DNA of 10,732 nucleotides. It comes from Candidatus Methanoperedens sp. (GTDB lineage Archaea > Halobacteriota > Methanosarcinia > Methanosarcinales > Methanoperedenaceae). Both the position numbers and the translations under genes were made by a program. The stretch spans positions 1 through 10,732 of the forward strand of contig JAPMTY010000089.1 of NCBI GenBank assembly GCA_026552835.1, in the 5' to 3' direction. Positions 1-8,201 of the stretch are shown here, piece after piece; positions within the stretch are counted from its first letter, which is position 1, and every line of letters begins with the position of its first letter. Below the pieces are notes generated by a model. That model saw only the letters and a program-made list of their open reading frames with translations. It did no database searches and was not told where the DNA came from.

Positions 1-289
1 CGACCCGAAATACCAGGTTTCATTATGGAATAATGGCCAACAGGTATCGCAGAGCTCGGACTCTGAACTTATTTTTACGGGGCTGCCGCTAAACTCAAGT
101 TATACCCTTAAAGCAACGGGCAATGGTGTGAATTTTGAGGAAAAAGTGTCACTTGATTCGGATAAGCAGTTCAACTTGATTAAACCAGATAGCGGATCCG
201 GTATCAGTAACAGGGGATTTATTGCAATTATCCTGATCTTGATAGTGAGTATCGCTGGATTTATGATCATCAGGCGGATAAAGGATTGA
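1..289 (+). CDS. C-terminal end of a membrane-anchored surface protein (partial)
   Basis: The reading frame is open from base 2 to the TGA at 287-289 and gives 95 residues; the N-terminus lies outside the window. Residues 1-60 are polar and alternate in a beta-strand pattern (KYQVSLWNNGQQV, ELIFTGLPLNSSYTLKATG, VNFEEKVSL), as in Ig-like, fibronectin-like or carboxypeptidase-regulatory-like repeats of extracellular proteins. A short Pro/Gly/Ser linker follows at about 61-70. A single hydrophobic helix (about 72-90, GFIAIILILIVSIAGFMII) then leads into a positive tail RRIKD. This layout, an outside domain plus C-terminal anchor with Arg/Lys on the cytoplasmic side, is common in archaeal cell-surface proteins. 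Substrate and role cannot be told from this fragment. It is unrelated to the ATPase operon; a repeat element starts 11 bases after its stop. Confidence 0.75.
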   Translation, partial: DPKYQVSLWNNGQQVSQSSDSELIFTGLPLNSSYTLKATGNGVNFEEKVSLDSDKQFNLIKPDSGSGISNRGFIAIILILIVSIAGFMIIRRIKD

Positions 290-299
290 ATGCAAAGAC

Positions 300-434
300 A
301 ATTATAGTCAAGAACATAATTAATTTTTACATAAATGCTGAACCTTTGCGCTCTTTGCGTCCTTTGCGGTGCATGATTTTCTTCACCGCAAACGACGCAA
401 AGATAGTTTGAATTGTTTGATTTTAACTATAATT
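300..434. repeat. MITE-like inverted-repeat element, copy 1
   Basis: This 135-base element is bounded by a perfect 9-base terminal inverted repeat (AATTATAGT at 300-308, ACTATAATT at 426-434). Inside is a strong hairpin: arm 353-371 and arm 384-402 pair over 19 bases with one mismatch around a 12-base loop. The left side is built from 9-base units with consensus CTTTGCGNN (CTTTGCGCT, CTTTGCGTC, CTTTGCGGT from 344). The reverse complement of 3605-3749 is clearly homologous over the whole length, including flanks such as TATAGTCAAGAACATAATT, and identical over 37 bases at 344-380. That defines this as a discrete dispersed element and not a chance palindrome. It contains no coding frame. No target-site duplication is evident by eye. 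Confidence 0.85.
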
Positions 435-551
435 GTAAATAATTATATTTTAACACTTTCTAAAGATAAACTTGAGTTTCAGATGGGACGCTAATACCCC
501 CAAAAGATAAAGAGCTTTCAAAGCAATATTAAGTTTATTACAGGGGAATAA
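435..551 (+). promoter_or_regulatory. Probable promoter and leader of the N-ATPase operon
   Basis: This AT-rich stretch between the repeat element and atpD is the only non-repeat space before the first operon gene. TATA-like sequences occur at 441-450 (AATTATATTT) and, less well, around 501-511 (AAAAGATAAAG). Which one is used cannot be decided by reading. A good Shine-Dalgarno site (AGGGGAA, 542-548) sits just before the atpD ATG at 552, so the mRNA has a leader and the start is well fixed. Confidence 0.4.
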
Positions 552-2318
<1,767 letters not shown>

Positions 2319-2326
<8 letters not shown>

Positions 2327-2642
2327 CGCTTTGAACAACAAGGCCAGGAAAGGATTTACAGATAAAGTCGGCATGAGGGAAAAACGCATGATCAAAGCAA
2401 GACGTGAGAAAGGAAAAGGAGTCTGGTTCGGCCTGGGCATGATGGGCGCTATAGGCTGGTCTATAGTAGTTCCAACGCTGATCGGTGTTGCCATCGGGAT
2501 ATGGATGGATAGAAGACTGCCGGGACATATTTCCTGGACGCTCACTTTTCTTTTTTTGGGATTAGTTTCAGGTTGTATCAATGCCTGGTACTTTATCAAA
2601 AAAGAGCAAATGAAGATAGGAGCGGAGCAGAATCATGAATGA
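2319..2642 (+). CDS. atpQ: N-ATPase AtpQ, AtpI-like membrane protein
   Basis: This is a 107-residue membrane protein. A basic N-terminus (about 1-34, many Arg/Lys) is followed by two predicted membrane helices (about 36-63 and 70-93). The segment GWSIVVPTLIGVAIGIWMDRRLPG matches the AtpI/AtpZ signature of a first helix ending in G-x-W-x-D before a loop. AtpI-like proteins are thought to help assemble the c-ring or handle Mg2+; in N-ATPase operons the protein at this position is called AtpQ. It overlaps atpC by 8 bases and atpR by 8 bases, so it is probably translated in step with them. Assignment rests on motif plus position; biochemical function is not established from the sequence. Confidence 0.85.
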
Positions 2643-2922
2643 TCTTGGAGTAAATATGTTCAGCCTCGCAGCCGGGGCAATGTTTGGGATATTATATTTC
2701 CAGGGCCTCTGGCTTACCCTGGAGAAACTTCCGAATACCTCCCAGCCGGTGCTTCTTACTATGGGCAGTTTCCTGGGGCGCACGGCTTTATGTGTCCTGG
2801 GATTCTATCTTGTTGTAACGATGGTTAACCTGGAAGGTCTCATTATATCGATCATTGGTTTTACGGCAAGTAAAATCACAATCGTACATCTGCGATCAGG
2901 AGGGATAAAATCGTGGAAATAA
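2635..2922 (+). CDS. atpR: N-ATPase AtpR membrane protein
   Basis: This is a 95-residue, very hydrophobic protein with about three predicted membrane segments (near 7-27, 38-62 and 66-82). GRTALCVLGFYLV puts an Arg (residue 49) within or at the edge of the second segment, a feature noted for the AtpR family. AtpR is found only in N-ATPase operons and is presumed to act in assembly or ion handling at the membrane sector; its exact role is not known to me. A Shine-Dalgarno site (GGAG, 2624-2627) lies 7 bases before the ATG. The gene overlaps atpQ by 8 bases and atpB by 10 bases. Confidence 0.83.
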   Translation: MNDLGVNMFSLAAGAMFGILYFQGLWLTLEKLPNTSQPVLLTMGSFLGRTALCVLGFYLVVTMVNLEGLIISIIGFTASKITIVHLRSGGIKSWK

Positions 2923-3596
2923 GCCCTGATCTGATAGCAGTTTTTCAAATTGGTGGTTTCACGATCAATGCGACCATTGTTTTTACATGGATAGTTATGG
3001 GGCTCCTTGTAATTACTGCATGGTTATCTACCCGCAGGCTCTCGGTAGAGCCTCCTATTTCGCACTGGCAGAATTTGCTTGAGATAATAGTAACTTACAT
3101 ACGGGAGCAGATACGTGAGATCACATTACAGCAGCCAGACAGGTATCTTCCTTTCCTGGGGACTTTGTTCCTTTTTATCGCTGTTTCAAACCTGCTGGCC
3201 ATAGTTCCGGGTTACAGCCCGCCTACGGGTTCGCTTTCCACAACGGCAGCACTAGCTATCTGCGTATTTCTGGCGGTTCCCATTTTTGGGATCGCACAAC
3301 AAGGTTTTGTGGGGTATTTGCGGCATTACAGCCAGCCTACTGTGTTTATGATACCTTTCCATATCATAAACGAACTTTCACGAACTTTATCGATGGCAGT
3401 GCGATTGTTCGGGAATATCATGAGCGGTAGCATGATACTTGGCATCTTGCTCTCGATAACACCTTTATTTGTGCCGATCGTGATGCAGGTGCTTGGAATG
3501 CTGATCGGCCTTGTGCAGGCGTACATCTTTGCAGTGCTTGCTACCGTATATATAGCTTCAGCAACACGTTTGCAGGAGGAAAAGGCGCAATCATAG
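2913..3596 (+). CDS. atpB: N-ATPase subunit a
   Basis: This is the stator subunit of the membrane sector, which forms the two half-channels that pass ions to and from the c-ring. It has 227 residues with five or more predicted membrane helices. The essential arginine is Arg164 in SRTLSMAVRLFGNIMSG, equivalent to E. coli Arg210. VSNLLAIVPGYSPPTGS (91-107) and LVQAYIFAVLATVYI (about 200-214) are the other conserved segments, the second carrying Gln202. The length is short compared with the classical bacterial subunit, as usual for this subfamily. The start is GTG at 2913, supported by a strong AGGAGGG site at 2898-2904; it lies 10 bases inside atpR. After its stop the operon is interrupted by a repeat element before atpE. 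Confidence 0.94.
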   Translation: MEISPDLIAVFQIGGFTINATIVFTWIVMGLLVITAWLSTRRLSVEPPISHWQNLLEIIVTYIREQIREITLQQPDRYLPFLGTLFLFIAVSNLLAIVPGYSPPTGSLSTTAALAICVFLAVPIFGIAQQGFVGYLRHYSQPTVFMIPFHIINELSRTLSMAVRLFGNIMSGSMILGILLSITPLFVPIVMQVLGMLIGLVQAYIFAVLATVYIASATRLQEEKAQS

Positions 3597-3604
3597 TTAA
3601 AGTA

Positions 3605-3749
3605 AAATTTAGTTGAATATCAAACAAATCAAAATATCTTTGCGTCCTTTGCGCTCTTTGCGGTGAAAAAAATCATGCACCGCAAAGGACGCAAAGAGCG
3701 CAAAGTGTTCAGCAATTTATAAAATAAATTATGTTCTTGACTATAAATT
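3605..3749. repeat. MITE-like inverted-repeat element, copy 2, inside the atp operon
   Basis: This is the reverse-complement counterpart of the element at 300-434. The hairpin arms are 3638-3665 and 3678-3705 (28 bases each) around a 12-base loop. Each arm has three CTTTGCGNN units, but the order of the first two differs between arms, so pairing is perfect at the base near the loop and has a few mismatches further out. The flanks also match copy 1 (AATTATGTTCTTGACTATA at 3727-3745). The ends are a degenerate terminal repeat (AATTTAGT at 3606-3613, ACTATAAATT at 3740-3749). It fills most of the 195-base gap between atpB and atpE, the only large gap in the otherwise tightly packed first part of the operon. 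If transcribed it would form a stable stem-loop between these two cistrons. Confidence 0.85.
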
Positions 3750-3791
3750 ATTTCATGACAATTAACAAATAAAATATTGGAGGAATTTGAA

Positions 3792-4067
3792 ATGGCCGGA
3801 ATAGATAATGTTGCATTTGCATCCATCGTTATGGCAGGATTGACGATGGCAATAGGGTCGATAGGTCCTGCGATCGGAGAAGCGTGGTCTATATCGAAGG
3901 CTCTTGGTGCGATAGCGCAGCAGCCGGATGAAGCAGGCACAATTACAAGGACTTTGTTCGTTGGTCTTGCTATGATAGAATCAGTTGCAATATACTGCTT
4001 TGTGATATCCATTATCCTGATTTTCGCCAATCCTTTCTGGAATTATTTTGTGTTAAAGGCAGGATGA
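3792..4067 (+). CDS. atpE: N-ATPase subunit c (rotor ring, two-carboxylate type)
   Basis: This is the rotor subunit, a hairpin of two membrane helices (about 7-40 and 50-81) that assembles into the c-ring. The polar loop AQQPDEAG contacts gamma/epsilon. Helix 2 holds the ion-binding Glu63 in GLAMIESVAIY. Helix 1 has Glu30 in IGPAIGEAW where classical Na+ rotors have Gln, so the site has two carboxylates, as known for N-ATPases. Ser64 and Tyr68 match the Na+ motif, while the usual Thr is Val65. Length 91. The ATG at 3792 is chosen over an in-frame TTG at 3777 because GGAGGA (3779-3784) is placed exactly for it and the family start fits. This strong site may help supply the many copies needed per enzyme. 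Confidence 0.95.
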   Translation: MAGIDNVAFASIVMAGLTMAIGSIGPAIGEAWSISKALGAIAQQPDEAGTITRTLFVGLAMIESVAIYCFVISIILIFANPFWNYFVLKAG

Positions 4068-4071
4068 TAGT

Positions 4072-4878
4072 TTGCAGATAGATTATGTCACATTATTTGC
4101 ACAAATAATTAATTTCCTGGTTCTTGTCCTCTTATTAAGGCATTTTCTTTATGGGCGCATCATAAAAGCCATGGACGAGAGAGAACGAAGAATCGAATCG
4201 CAATTACAGGAAGCTGCAAAAAAGAAAAAGGAGGCGGATGATGAGGCAGATTCTTATCGAAAGATGAAAAAGGATTTCTTAAATGAACGCGATGGAATGC
4301 TTGCGGCAGCAAGAGAAGAAACACAGAAAATCCATAGTGAGTTATCAAAGAAAGCCGCAGATGAAGTAAATGATAAAAAAGCTAAATGGAATGAGGAAAT
4401 TCAGCGACAGAAGGACGCATTCCTTAATAATATGAGGTTGACCGCAAGTAAGGAAATATATGCCATCGCGAGGCGCGCCCTTGCTGATCTTGCAAATGAG
4501 GAGTTAGAAAGCCATATTTCGGAAGCGTTCATTTACAAGTTACAGAAAATGGATGATGCTGAAAAAAAGAAAATGAAGGAATTCCTGGAAAAGAAGCAGG
4601 ATATCGTAATAAAAAGCGGGTTTACGGTACCGGAAAGTACGCGCCGGGACATACATAATGCACTGCAGGATCAGATAGGTGATGATTTGAAAATATCATA
4701 CATACTATCACCTGACCTGATATCCGGGATTGAATTGAGCATCAGGGACATCAGGATTTCGTGGAGCATAGGAAGCTATCTGGACTCGTTAGAGGATGAA
4801 TTATCCACAATGTTCATGCAGCTACCTTCTGAAGCTATCAAACCGAAAGGGGAAGGATATGGGGACTCAAAAGGATGA
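4072..4878 (+). CDS. atpF: N-ATPase subunit b with delta-like C-terminal domain
   Basis: This is the peripheral-stalk subunit. Of 268 residues, 1-7 are short and polar, 8-26 form one membrane helix ([19 protein letters not shown]), and about 35-135 form a long charged helix rich in Lys/Glu, a coiled coil. The part from about 170 to 245 looks like the C-terminal half of subunit delta ([14 protein letters not shown]..., then [18 protein letters not shown]...[10 protein letters not shown]). This would let b bind the top of F1 without a separate delta gene, and no atpH is present. The start is TTG at 4072, four bases after the atpE stop, preceded by AGGATG; it is accepted because [15 protein letters not shown] is the family N-terminus and no better start exists. 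The 3' end overlaps atpA by 20 bases. Confidence 0.9.
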   Translation: MQIDYVTLFAQIINFLVLVLLLRHFLYGRIIKAMDERERRIESQLQEAAKKKKEADDEADSYRKMKKDFLNERDGMLAAAREETQKIHSELSKKAADEVNDKKAKWNEEIQRQKDAFLNNMRLTASKEIYAIARRALADLANEELESHISEAFIYKLQKMDDAEKKKMKEFLEKKQDIVIKSGFTVPESTRRDIHNALQDQIGDDLKISYILSPDLISGIELSIRDIRISWSIGSYLDSLEDELSTMFMQLPSEAIKPKGEGYGDSKG

Positions 4879-6376
4879 ATTGCGATCTGTTGTTGAAGAA
4901 ACATTGACAACACTTGATCGCTCTCTCCAGAACCACAGGGCTGGACTTAAGTTCCAGGAGATCGGGATAATAAGTTCTGTCGGGAGTGGAATTGCCGGGG
5001 TCATTGGATTACCTGATGTGAAGTCCGAGGAACTGATCCTGTTCCCGGGGAACAGGTTGGGTATTGCTTTCAACCTGGACACGCAGGAAGTCGCTGCTGT
5101 ACTCCTTGATAGTACGGATGACATAAAAGCCGGGCAGGAGGTGCATCTCACCGGCAGGGTGATGGAGGTGCCTGTTGGGGAAGCTTTACTTGGGCGGGTG
5201 ATCGATCCTATCGGAAGACCGCTTGATGAACTGGGAAAGATCGAGTTTTCAGAGAAGCTGCCAATAGAGCGTGAAGCAGCAGGGATAATGGACCGCGCTC
5301 CTGTGAATATCCCGCTCCAGACAGGTATACAGGTCATAGATGCCCTGATCCCTGTGGGAAGAGGCCAGCGCGAGCTGATCCTGGGTGACAGGCAAACAGG
5401 GAAAACTGCTATTGCTCTTGATACGATTATAAACCAGAAGGATGTGGTATGTGTCTATTGCGCAATCGGGCAACAAAGCTCAGCCGTAGCAAAAGTGATC
5501 GCTGATCTAAAGAAATATGATGCGCTCAAGAATTGCATCGTGGTCGTGGCAACGGGTGAAGATACACCGGGTCTGAATTTCATCGCTCCTTATGCGGCAA
5601 CCACCATGGCTGAGTATTTTATGGAAAAAGGCAGGGACGTCCTCATAGTATATGATGATCTTACGAAACATGCACGCTCGTATCGCGAGCTTTCGCTGCT
5701 GCTTCGGCGTCCGCCAGCAAGAGAAGCGTTTCCGGGGGACATATTCTATATCCATTCACGCCTGCTTGAGCGTTCCACCCACCTGCTAAAAGGCGGCTCG
5801 CTTACTGCGTTACCTGTGATAGAAACCCAGGCGCAGGATATCTCTGCCTATATTCCCACAAACCTTATCTCGATCACGGACGGGCAGATATATCTTTCGC
5901 CAAAGCTCTTTGATGAAGGGGTCATGCCTGCAGTAGATGTGGGTAAATCCGTATCAAGAGTCGGAGGAAAAACACAATTGCCATCTTACCGATCAGTTGC
6001 CGGGGATCTTCGCCTTTCCTATTCCCAATTCGAGGAACTTGAGACATTCTCCCGTTTTGGCACCAGGCTCGATGAAGAAACCCGCAAAACACTTGAGAGA
6101 GGGCGAAGGGTCAGGGAAGTATTAAAACAAAGGCAATACGATCCGGTCCCGGTTCCTGAACAGATGGCGGTTCTTTTGGCTGTAACTTCAGGCTTATTTG
6201 ATAATATTTCGATTGAGGAAATTGAGCGGGCAAGAAACAGGATCAGGGAAGCATTCAGGAAAAATCTTCCTGAGCTGTATCAGCGGATCCAATCGGGGGA
6301 AGAGCTAAATAATGGGGAACGCCAGTCGCTTATCGAGATGTGTGTTAGTGCACTTGGAAGGGAAGAGAAAGTTTGA
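4859..6376 (+). CDS. atpA: N-ATPase subunit alpha
   Basis: This is the non-catalytic nucleotide-binding subunit of F1, which alternates with beta in the hexamer and supplies the arginine finger. With 505 residues it is full length. The P-loop GDRQTGKT is at 176-183 and the Walker B region [12 protein letters not shown] at about 261-272. [26 protein letters not shown] covers about 281-306. The arginine finger Arg367 is in SVSRVGG. The ATG at 4859 is preferred over an upstream in-frame ATG at 4796: it has GGGGAAGG just before it and gives the expected N-terminus, whereas the longer form would lie 83 bases inside atpF. In the standard N-ATPase order atpG should follow directly; here an 874-base toxin-antitoxin segment comes first. 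Confidence 0.96.
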   Translation: MGTQKDELRSVVEETLTTLDRSLQNHRAGLKFQEIGIISSVGSGIAGVIGLPDVKSEELILFPGNRLGIAFNLDTQEVAAVLLDSTDDIKAGQEVHLTGRVMEVPVGEALLGRVIDPIGRPLDELGKIEFSEKLPIEREAAGIMDRAPVNIPLQTGIQVIDALIPVGRGQRELILGDRQTGKTAIALDTIINQKDVVCVYCAIGQQSSAVAKVIADLKKYDALKNCIVVVATGEDTPGLNFIAPYAATTMAEYFMEKGRDVLIVYDDLTKHARSYRELSLLLRRPPAREAFPGDIFYIHSRLLERSTHLLKGGSLTALPVIETQAQDISAYIPTNLISITDGQIYLSPKLFDEGVMPAVDVGKSVSRVGGKTQLPSYRSVAGDLRLSYSQFEELETFSRFGTRLDEETRKTLERGRRVREVLKQRQYDPVPVPEQMAVLLAVTSGLFDNISIEEIERARNRIREAFRKNLPELYQRIQSGEELNNGERQSLIEMCVSALGREEKV

Positions 6377-6439
6377 ATTCGAATACAAAAAAAGGTTCCA
6401 CCTAAAGAACGTGTCTACCATAAACGTGTTTCTAAAATA

Positions 6440-6468
6440 GTAAGACATAAATAAGATTGACGTCTTAC
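6440..6468 (+). promoter_or_regulatory. Promoter and operator-like palindrome of the antitoxin/toxin pair
   Basis: Perfect inverted heptamers GTAAGAC (6440-6446) and GTCTTAC (6462-6468) surround a TATA-like stretch (CATAAATAAG, 6446-6455). The antitoxin ATG at 6477 has no Shine-Dalgarno site and lies about 25 bases after the centre of this box, the spacing expected for a leaderless archaeal transcript. Antitoxins of the AbrB fold usually repress their own promoter by binding such palindromes, so this is the likely autoregulatory site. Upstream, two copies of AACGTGT (6408-6414, 6423-6429), 15 bases apart, may be part of the same control region. Confidence 0.6.
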
Positions 6469-6476
6469 ATATATTT

Positions 6477-6737
6477 ATGACTACAGTAACAGTTTCAAGC
6501 AAAGGACAGATAGTTATTCCTAAGAATATACGGGAGTCGTTCGGTTTAACAGAGGGTAATAAATTGAAAATTTTTCGGGAAAACAGGAAGATAATACTGA
6601 TAGCTGAACCAGAGATAAAACCCTCAGAATTGTTTGTTGGTTCATCGCCGGAAGTAGGTGATGAGGCTTTGAAAGCATCTCGTATGATCGATGAGGCAAA
6701 AATACAAAAACTTCTTAATGATATCGGGATAAAATGA
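6477..6737 (+). CDS. AbrB/MazE-type antitoxin
   Basis: This is a small DNA-binding antitoxin of 86 residues. The N-terminal SpoVT-AbrB swapped-hairpin domain is clear (about 3-45; VSSKGQIVIPKNIRESFGLTEG, with the signature S-KGQI-IP). The C-terminal part (about 50-86) is a loose, partly helical tail ending EAKIQKLLNDIGIK, which in this class wraps around and blocks the toxin. It should neutralise the VapC encoded next and repress the shared promoter. The TGA overlaps the toxin ATG by 4 bases (ATGA), the usual coupling that keeps antitoxin in excess. The pair lies between atpA and atpG, reads in the same direction and has its own promoter, so it looks like an insertion that leaves the operon readable through it. 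Confidence 0.9.
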   Translation: MTTVTVSSKGQIVIPKNIRESFGLTEGNKLKIFRENRKIILIAEPEIKPSELFVGSSPEVGDEALKASRMIDEAKIQKLLNDIGIK

Positions 6738-7186
6738 TCGCAATAGATACTGGAATATGGATTGAGTATATAAATACTAACGGAAAATTTCATTCCCGGG
6801 CAAAAGCAGTAATTGATTCTGTGAATAGTGGAAAAGCAAATGCAATTCTGACCCCGTTAACGCTCACTGAGATATTTTATGTTGCAAAAAGAGTATATCA
6901 AGAAGTTTACTCATCCCAAAAATCCGAAACACTTGCAAAGAAACTTTACGATTTTGTTTATTATCATCCGCATGTGGAAGTAAAACCTCTGGATTATGAA
7001 CTATGTCTGAATGCAGCGCTAATCAAAAGCAAATATAATATTGCCTTTTCAGATTGCTTTTTGCTGGCCCTGTCTAAACATGGTAATACTATTGCCTTGT
7101 TTAAAAATATTGAAAGTGAAATGAAAGATAATCTGGAGAATTTGAATAAGGATTTTAATATCAAATTCCTGGAAGACTACTTATGA
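6734..7186 (+). CDS. vapC: PIN-domain toxin, VapC family (variant active site)
   Basis: This is a predicted Mg2+/Mn2+-dependent ribonuclease toxin of 150 residues made of one PIN domain. Asp5 (MIAIDTGIWIEY), Glu46 (LTLTEIFYV) and Asp107 (NIAFSDCFLLALS) are three of the four acidic metal ligands. At the place of the fourth, counted from Asp107 as in the second VapC of this window, there is Asn125 (ALFKNIESEM), with Glu127 two residues on. Some PIN families use a glutamate near there, so activity cannot be excluded. The target of VapC toxins is usually tRNA or rRNA; the specific one is not readable here. The sequence is more AT-rich than the atp genes around it, consistent with separate origin. 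Confidence 0.9.
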   Translation: MIAIDTGIWIEYINTNGKFHSRAKAVIDSVNSGKANAILTPLTLTEIFYVAKRVYQEVYSSQKSETLAKKLYDFVYYHPHVEVKPLDYELCLNAALIKSKYNIAFSDCFLLALSKHGNTIALFKNIESEMKDNLENLNKDFNIKFLEDYL

Positions 7187-7250
7187 AAAAAACACAATAA
7201 CGCAAAGAATAAAAAGCATATCAACACATATTGTCTATCACGGGAGAAAG
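7187..7250 (+). other. Short junction between the toxin gene and atpG
   Basis: This is an A-rich spacer of 64 bases. It has a single GCAAAG word at 7202-7207, too little to call a repeat copy, and a Shine-Dalgarno-like GGGAG at 7242-7246 in front of the atpG ATG. No promoter for atpG is convincing here, so atpG is probably read from transcripts that pass through the toxin-antitoxin genes. The heptamer GAGAAAG at 7244-7250 is also found at 6365-6371 at the end of atpA. Confidence 0.4.
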
Positions 7251-8141
7251 ATGGAACAGCTTGAAATCCTCAAGAAAAAGATCGACAATGAAAAGGAATT
7301 GAAATCTCTTGTCAGGACAATGAAAACGCTGGCTTTCATCAGCATTCGCGAGTATGGCCAGATGGTGGGTTCACTTCATGAATATCGCAAAGCCATTGAG
7401 ATGGGGCTTGAAGTGGTGATGAAAAACGTTCCCGGGGAAGTTATGATTGTGGAGCCTTTAAAGAAAAATCGTCTTGGTGCTATAATCTTTGGCTCCGAAC
7501 AGGGAATGTGCGGCAAGTTCAATGAGGTCATAGCGAATTTTTCGATAAAAAACATGGATGAAATGGAAATCAAAAGAGATCAGAGGACAATATTGACGCT
7601 TGGCGATCGTGTGACCTCACAGCTTGAAGAAGCAGGGGAAATCGTGGAAGACCGCTATTCTTTTCTGGGCAATCATTCAGGCATAACACAGACCTTGTTG
7701 CAGGTATTGACCAAAATAGAAGAGTGGCGCTCGGAGAGGGAAATAGATAGAATTGTACTTTTTTATAATATGCCAATCCCAGGTTCATCTTATCGCCCTC
7801 ATATTCTGCATCTTCTGCCGCTTGATAAGGAATGGTTCCAGGGACTGGCTAAGAAAAAGTGGGAGTCGCGTTCAATCCCTACATTTACCATGGACCGATA
7901 CGATCTTTTTGATTCGCTCATCCGCCAGTATATGTTTTTTTCCCTCTATCTGGCGCTTATTGAGTCTCTCGCAAGTGAGAATGCAAGCAGGCTTGCTTCA
8001 ATGCAAAAGGCAGATAAGAACATAGAGGAAAGATTGAACGAACTTCATATCCAGTACAACAGCCTTCGGCAGGCTTCAATTACTATGGAATTGCTGGATG
8101 TTGTTACCGGGGTCGAAGCCCTTACGAACAAAAAAAGGTAG
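7251..8141 (+). CDS. atpG: N-ATPase subunit gamma
   Basis: This is the central rotor shaft of F1, which links the c-ring to the catalytic head. At 296 residues it is normal in length. The N-terminal helix MEQLEILKKKIDNEKELKSLVRTMKTLAFISIREYGQ and the C-terminal helix (about 238-296, ASENASRLASMQKADKNIEERLNELHIQYNSLRQASITMELLDVVTGVEAL) form the expected antiparallel coiled coil. The middle (about 70-190, including GAIIFGSEQGMCGKFNE) is the alpha/beta Rossmann-like domain. The ATG follows GGGAGAAAG. The protein is intact, so the insertion between atpA and atpG has not broken it. It closes the ATPase operon. Confidence 0.95.
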   Translation: MEQLEILKKKIDNEKELKSLVRTMKTLAFISIREYGQMVGSLHEYRKAIEMGLEVVMKNVPGEVMIVEPLKKNRLGAIIFGSEQGMCGKFNEVIANFSIKNMDEMEIKRDQRTILTLGDRVTSQLEEAGEIVEDRYSFLGNHSGITQTLLQVLTKIEEWRSEREIDRIVLFYNMPIPGSSYRPHILHLLPLDKEWFQGLAKKKWESRSIPTFTMDRYDLFDSLIRQYMFFSLYLALIESLASENASRLASMQKADKNIEERLNELHIQYNSLRQASITMELLDVVTGVEALTNKKR

Positions 8142-8201
8142 TATTGGATTTTACAGGAAAACTTTTAATACCTTGAAGAAAGTCAAAACAATTAGATTTT
8201 T
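8142..8201 (+). promoter_or_regulatory. Probable promoter of the radical SAM gene
   Basis: This 60-base gap contains a TATA-like box (CTTTTAATAC, 8162-8171). Counting about 25 bases on puts transcription start near 8192, only some 10 bases before the ATG at 8202, which has no Shine-Dalgarno site. A nearly leaderless transcript separate from the atp operon is therefore likely. Confidence 0.4.

Noticed and set aside
344..405. Repeated CTTTGCG units as a possible CRISPR array
   Set aside because: Units are 9 bases with 2-base spacers and form a palindrome; no 25-37-base repeats with unique spacers are present.
3777..3791. TTG start for atpE adding five residues
   Set aside because: The TTG overlaps the GGAGGA ribosome site that correctly serves ATG 3792.
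4796..4858. Longer N-terminus for AtpA from ATG 4796
   Set aside because: The extra 21 residues are unlike the family, lie inside atpF and have no ribosome site, whereas ATG 4859 has a good one.
6305..6793. 162-residue minus-strand open frame across the end of atpA, the spacer and the antitoxin
   Set aside because: It covers two clearly coding genes on the other strand and the antitoxin promoter region, and shows no domain features.
7187..7250. Third copy of the inverted-repeat element before atpG
   Set aside because: Only one GCAAAG word is shared; no arms or terminal repeats are present.
8142..8201. Possible small substrate peptide gene before the radical SAM gene
   Set aside because: The 60-base gap contains no start-to-stop frame with Cys or Gly-rich character, and neither does the gap after the gene.
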